A DNA stretch of 64,000 bases from UBA7803 sp036381275 (GTDB lineage Bacteria; Pseudomonadota; Gammaproteobacteria; Pseudomonadales; Azotimanducaceae). Positions within the stretch are counted from its first letter, which is position 1, and the number at the start of each line of letters is the position of its first letter. Positions 61,197 to 64,000 of the stretch are shown here, one piece after another. Under the pieces are notes generated by a model. It did not search any database and was not told the DNA's origin. It saw only the letters and a list, made by a program, of their open reading frames with translations. The position numbers were made by a program, and so were the translations under genes. Location of the stretch: contig DASVDC010000017.1 in NCBI GenBank assembly GCA_036381275.1, positions 4,934 through 68,933 on the forward strand, read 5' to 3'.

Positions 61197-63698
61197 ATGA
61201 GAGCCGGCCTCGCGTTGCGGCTCGCCTGGCGCGACTGGCGCAGCGGCGAGCTGGGTCTGCTGCTGGCCGCGCTGCTGGTGGCGGTCGGCAGTGTGACCGC
61301 GGTGAGCCTGCTGGTGGATCGTCTGCAGCAGGCGCTGCTCGACGAATCCGCCGAATTCCTCGCCGCCGACCGCTACATCGGCAGCACCCGGGCGATCCCG
61401 GATGCGTTCCGCGAGCAGGCGCTGGCGCTCGGCCTCGAGGTGGCCGACACCATGTCGTTCCCGTCGATGGTGTTCGCGGGCGATCAGCACAATCAGCTCG
61501 TCTCGGTGAAGGCGGTGGGGCCGGGGTATCCGCTGCGCGGCACGCTGATCGTCGCGGAGCGGCCGTTCGGGCCCGGCCGGCCCACCGAGGAGCTCCCCGC
61601 GCCGGGCGAGGTGTGGCTCGACTCGCGGCTGTTTCCGGCGCTGAACGTCGGCCTCGGCGACACCGTCGAGGTCGGGCTCGCGAAGCTCGAGGTGAGCCGC
61701 GTGCTGGTCAGCGAGCCGGACCGGGGCGGCAGCATGTGGGACCTCGGGCCGCGGCTCCTGATGAACCTCGCCGACGTGCCGGCCACCGAGGTGGTGCAGC
61801 CGGGCAGCCGGCTGTCGTACCGGCTGCTGCTGAAGGGCGACGACGACGCGTTGGAGGCGCTGCGCGCGTCGCTGCCGCTCGAGCCGAACTATTTCTGGCG
61901 CAGCATCCGCGACAGCAGCCAGTCGATCGGCGCGGCGCTGGAGCGCGCCGAGAGCTTCCTGCTGCTCGGCGGTCTGCTCGCGGTGCTGCTGGCCGGCGTT
62001 GCGGTGGCGCTGTCGGCCCACCGCTACGCGCGGCGCCACTACGATCACGTGGCGATTCTGAAGACCCTCGGCGCGACGCCGCGGCAGATCCTGACGGCGT
62101 TCCTGGTGCTGCTGGTCGCGGTCGGTGCGGTGGCGGTGCTGCTCGGCCAGGTGGTCGGGACGCTGCTGCACCTCGGTATCGTCGCGGCGCTCGGCAGCGT
62201 GGTGCCGGTGGAGTTGCCGTGGCCGACGGCGCGGCCGTTCCTGCTCGGCGCCGCCACCGGGCTGATCTGCGCGCTCGCGTTCGCGTTGCCGCCGCTCCTG
62301 CACCTGCAGCGCATCTCCCCGATGCGGGTGATCCGCCGCGACCTGGGCACGCCGCCCCCTTCCCAGATCGTCAGCTACGGGGCGGCCGCGGCCGGGAGCC
62401 TCGCGCTGCTGATCTGGTACAGCGGGAGCCTGTGGCTCACGCTCTGGACGCTGGCGACCAGCACCGCGGTGCTGGTCGGATTCGCGGTGCTCGCGCTGCT
62501 GCTCCTGCGCGGCGGCCGGGCGCTCGGCATGCAGGCGGGCAGCGGCTGGCGGCTCGCGCTCGCGGCGCTGCAGCGGCGGCGCAACGAGAACGTCGCGCAG
62601 ATCCTGATCTTCGGGCTCGCGATCATGCTGCTTCTGATCCTGGTGCTGCTGCGCACGGCGCTGCTCGACGAATGGCAGAGCCAGGTGCCCGAGGACGCGC
62701 CGAACTACTTCGTGATGAACGTGACGCCGGACCAGGTGGAGCCGCTGTCGGCGCTGCTCGGGGAGGTGACCGACAGCCGCGGCACGCTCTACCCGATGGT
62801 GCGGGGCCGAATCATCGCCATCAACGGCACCGACGCCGCGACGTGGGAAGAACGGCGCGGACGTCTCGACGAGGACGGCGGCGGGTCGCGTCTCAGCGGC
62901 GAGCGGAACCTCACCTGGATGAGCGAGCTGCCGCCTGACAACCGCATCGTCGCCGGGCGCTGGTGGGACGCGGCGGTGGGCAGCGAGCGGGCACTGGTCT
63001 CGCTCGAGGAGGAGTACGCCGAGGAGCGCGGGCTCGACGTCGGCGACGTGCTCACGTTCGACGTCGCCGGCCGGATCGTCGACGCCGAGGTGGCGAGCCT
63101 CCGGCGCCTGAACTGGGAAAGCATGCGGCCGAACTTCTTCATCATCTTCTCGCCCGGTACGCTGGAGGACTTCCCCGCCACCTATACCACCAGCTTCCAT
63201 CTGCCGAACGAGCAGAAGCCGTTCCTGAACCGGCTGCTCTCCACGTTCCCGACCGTCACGGTGATCGAGATCGAGGCGATCCTCCGTCAGGTGCAGAGCA
63301 TCATCGCCCGGGTCACGCAGGCGGTCGAGCTGGTGCTCGCGCTGGTGATCGCCGCGGGGTGCCTCGTGCTGATCGCGAGCATCCAGGCGAGCCGTGACGC
63401 GCGCATGCACGAGCACGCGCTGGTGCGCACGCTCGGCGGCAGCCGCCGGCTGATCGCCGGGTCGCTCGCGGCCGAGTTCGCGTTGCTCGGCCTGTTCGCC
63501 GGGGTGGTGGCGGTGGTGGGTGCCGAAGTCACCGTCGCCGTGCTGCAGCGGGAGGTCTTCGAGCTCGGCGTGGCCGTGCACCCGTGGCTGTGGCTGATCG
63601 GTCCGCTGCTCGGCGCCGTGCTGATCCTCACCGTCGGCCTGCTCGGCACCCGCCGGCTCGTCTCGACCCCGCCGATGCTGGTGCTGCGCGGCCTGTAA
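61197..63698 (+). CDS. ybbP: FtsX-like ABC permease
   Basis: 833 residues, two repeated FtsX-like blocks. First: SLLVDRLQQALLDESAEFLA periplasmic domain and ALSAHRYARRHYDHVAILKT, then GAVAVLLGQVVGTLLHLGIV. Second: LQRRRNENVAQILIFGLAIM, the C-terminal ARMHEHALVRTLGGSRRLI and the last helices. Works with the ATPase just upstream. The two blocks suggest the single chain gives the whole transmembrane unit. Confidence 0.94.
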   Translation: MRAGLALRLAWRDWRSGELGLLLAALLVAVGSVTAVSLLVDRLQQALLDESAEFLAADRYIGSTRAIPDAFREQALALGLEVADTMSFPSMVFAGDQHNQLVSVKAVGPGYPLRGTLIVAERPFGPGRPTEELPAPGEVWLDSRLFPALNVGLGDTVEVGLAKLEVSRVLVSEPDRGGSMWDLGPRLLMNLADVPATEVVQPGSRLSYRLLLKGDDDALEALRASLPLEPNYFWRSIRDSSQSIGAALERAESFLLLGGLLAVLLAGVAVALSAHRYARRHYDHVAILKTLGATPRQILTAFLVLLVAVGAVAVLLGQVVGTLLHLGIVAALGSVVPVELPWPTARPFLLGAATGLICALAFALPPLLHLQRISPMRVIRRDLGTPPPSQIVSYGAAAAGSLALLIWYSGSLWLTLWTLATSTAVLVGFAVLALLLLRGGRALGMQAGSGWRLALAALQRRRNENVAQILIFGLAIMLLLILVLLRTALLDEWQSQVPEDAPNYFVMNVTPDQVEPLSALLGEVTDSRGTLYPMVRGRIIAINGTDAATWEERRGRLDEDGGGSRLSGERNLTWMSELPPDNRIVAGRWWDAAVGSERALVSLEEEYAEERGLDVGDVLTFDVAGRIVDAEVASLRRLNWESMRPNFFIIFSPGTLEDFPATYTTSFHLPNEQKPFLNRLLSTFPTVTVIEIEAILRQVQSIIARVTQAVELVLALVIAAGCLVLIASIQASRDARMHEHALVRTLGGSRRLIAGSLAAEFALLGLFAGVVAVVGAEVTVAVLQREVFELGVAVHPWLWLIGPLLGAVLILTVGLLGTRRLVSTPPMLVLRGL

Positions 63699-63710
63699 CC
63701 CCCACCGGCC

Positions 63711-63735
63711 CGTGGGAGCGGCCTCCGGCCGCGAA
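63711..63735. repeat. REP-like repeat, copy 8 (single arm)
   Basis: One intact arm (CGTGGGAGCGGCCTCCGGCC then GCGAA) just after the ybbP stop. Confidence 0.85.
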
Positions 63736-63830
63736 TGCGAGCGCCGACCACGTACCCGCCCCCGCGTTTGCGCCCCGGGGCCCCTCGTCTACTGTTAGGA
63801 AGACGGCAAGAAGTAGAACGATTCCGGTTC

Positions 63831-64000
63831 ATGAGCATGTTGCACCGCCTGTTCGGCCCCAGACGCCGCAGCGACGCCCTCGGCGGCGTCGGCCGCGGCC
63901 GGATACGGGGCGGGCACGGCTACGGGCTGCTCGCGTCGGACCCGGACTCGCGGCTGCTGCACCTCGTGCTGTGCGCACCGCTCGTCGCCGCACTCGCGTT
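63831..64000 (+). CDS. unknown protein, N-terminal 56 residues; runs off the window
   Basis: ATG at 63831 opens a frame still open at the right edge: MSMLHRLFGPRRRSDALGGV then GRGRIRGGHGYGLLASDPDS and a hydrophobic HLVLCAPLVAALA at the end. A basic leader before a possible first membrane helix would suit a membrane protein. No family can be named. The leader upstream (TTAGGAAGACGGCAAGAAGT) has an AGGA but at poor spacing. Confidence 0.4.
   Translation, partial: MSMLHRLFGPRRRSDALGGVGRGRIRGGHGYGLLASDPDSRLLHLVLCAPLVAALA

Noticed and set aside
61059..63581. Long minus-strand open frame across the ABC permease
   Set aside because: Antisense to ybbP with His/Arg/Gln-rich composition; no recognisable protein.

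Overview
The window reads as a contiguous stretch of a high-GC bacterial chromosome. It is densely coded on both strands and has no prophage, integrase, transposase, tRNA, rRNA or CRISPR array that I can see. Gene content (TPMT, Hsp20, Lon, tail-specific protease, FKBP isomerase, LepB, DUF1244, TerC, BolA, the TesA/YbbA/YbbP block, AcnA, a FimX-like protein) points to a gammaproteobacterium. The many fatty-acid or steroid type CoA genes and the GTGGGAGCGGCCTCCGGCC palindromic repeats suggest a Nevskiales, Steroidobacterales or Xanthomonadales-like lineage. That placement is inference; no marker-gene comparison was possible.

Region 1 (1-10.6 kb) is a CoA-thioester catabolic module. It holds the start of one acyl-CoA ligase, a paired two-subunit acyl-CoA dehydrogenase, a crotonase, an alpha/beta hydrolase, an M49-like zinc lipoprotein, an amidohydrolase, a CaiB/BaiF-type CoA transferase and a second acyl-CoA ligase. 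The crotonase and the CoA transferase both carry the family's C-terminal part in front of its N-terminal part, so two enzymes of the same module look permuted. This is the most unusual thing in the window.

Region 2 (10.7-20.3 kb) is redox and signalling: a tightly overlapping operon of three YceI-like proteins around a cytochrome b561, a histone-deacetylase-fold amidohydrolase, a hybrid histidine kinase overlapping a CheR methyltransferase, a DUF819 membrane protein, and a FimX-like c-di-GMP protein whose EAL site has decayed. Region 3 (20.4-35.4 kb) is mixed: a long Lhr helicase, a CoA transferase, a WYL regulator, an ASCH-like protein, a small zinc-ribbon protein, a transglutaminase, an AraC-type regulator, oligopeptidase B, an aldo/keto reductase, a YihY/BrkB protein and an orphan ParA ATPase.

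Region 4 (35.5-43.2 kb) is a second lipid-catabolism locus (SDR, ACAD10/11-like dehydrogenase, divergent histidine phosphatase, acyl-CoA ligase and enoyl-CoA hydratase), followed by a sulfurtransferase and a YcaQ-type DNA glycosylase. Region 5 (43.3-64 kb) is housekeeping and stress: TPMT, a flavin-fold protein, Hsp20 with a convincing heat-shock promoter, an odd 680-base non-coding stretch, AcnA, a HAD phosphatase, an orphan promoter with a small basic ORF, Lon with a possible heat-shock promoter, Prc, an FKBP isomerase, LepB, DUF1244, TerC coupled to a PP2C phosphatase, TrhO coupled to a BolA protein, TesA, and the YbbA/YbbP ABC system.

Eight copies, whole or half, of one palindromic repeat sit between genes, and related sequences sit at the start of lhr and inside the 3' end of the ycaQ-like gene. 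Several gene starts had to be moved downstream because open frames read through these repeats.
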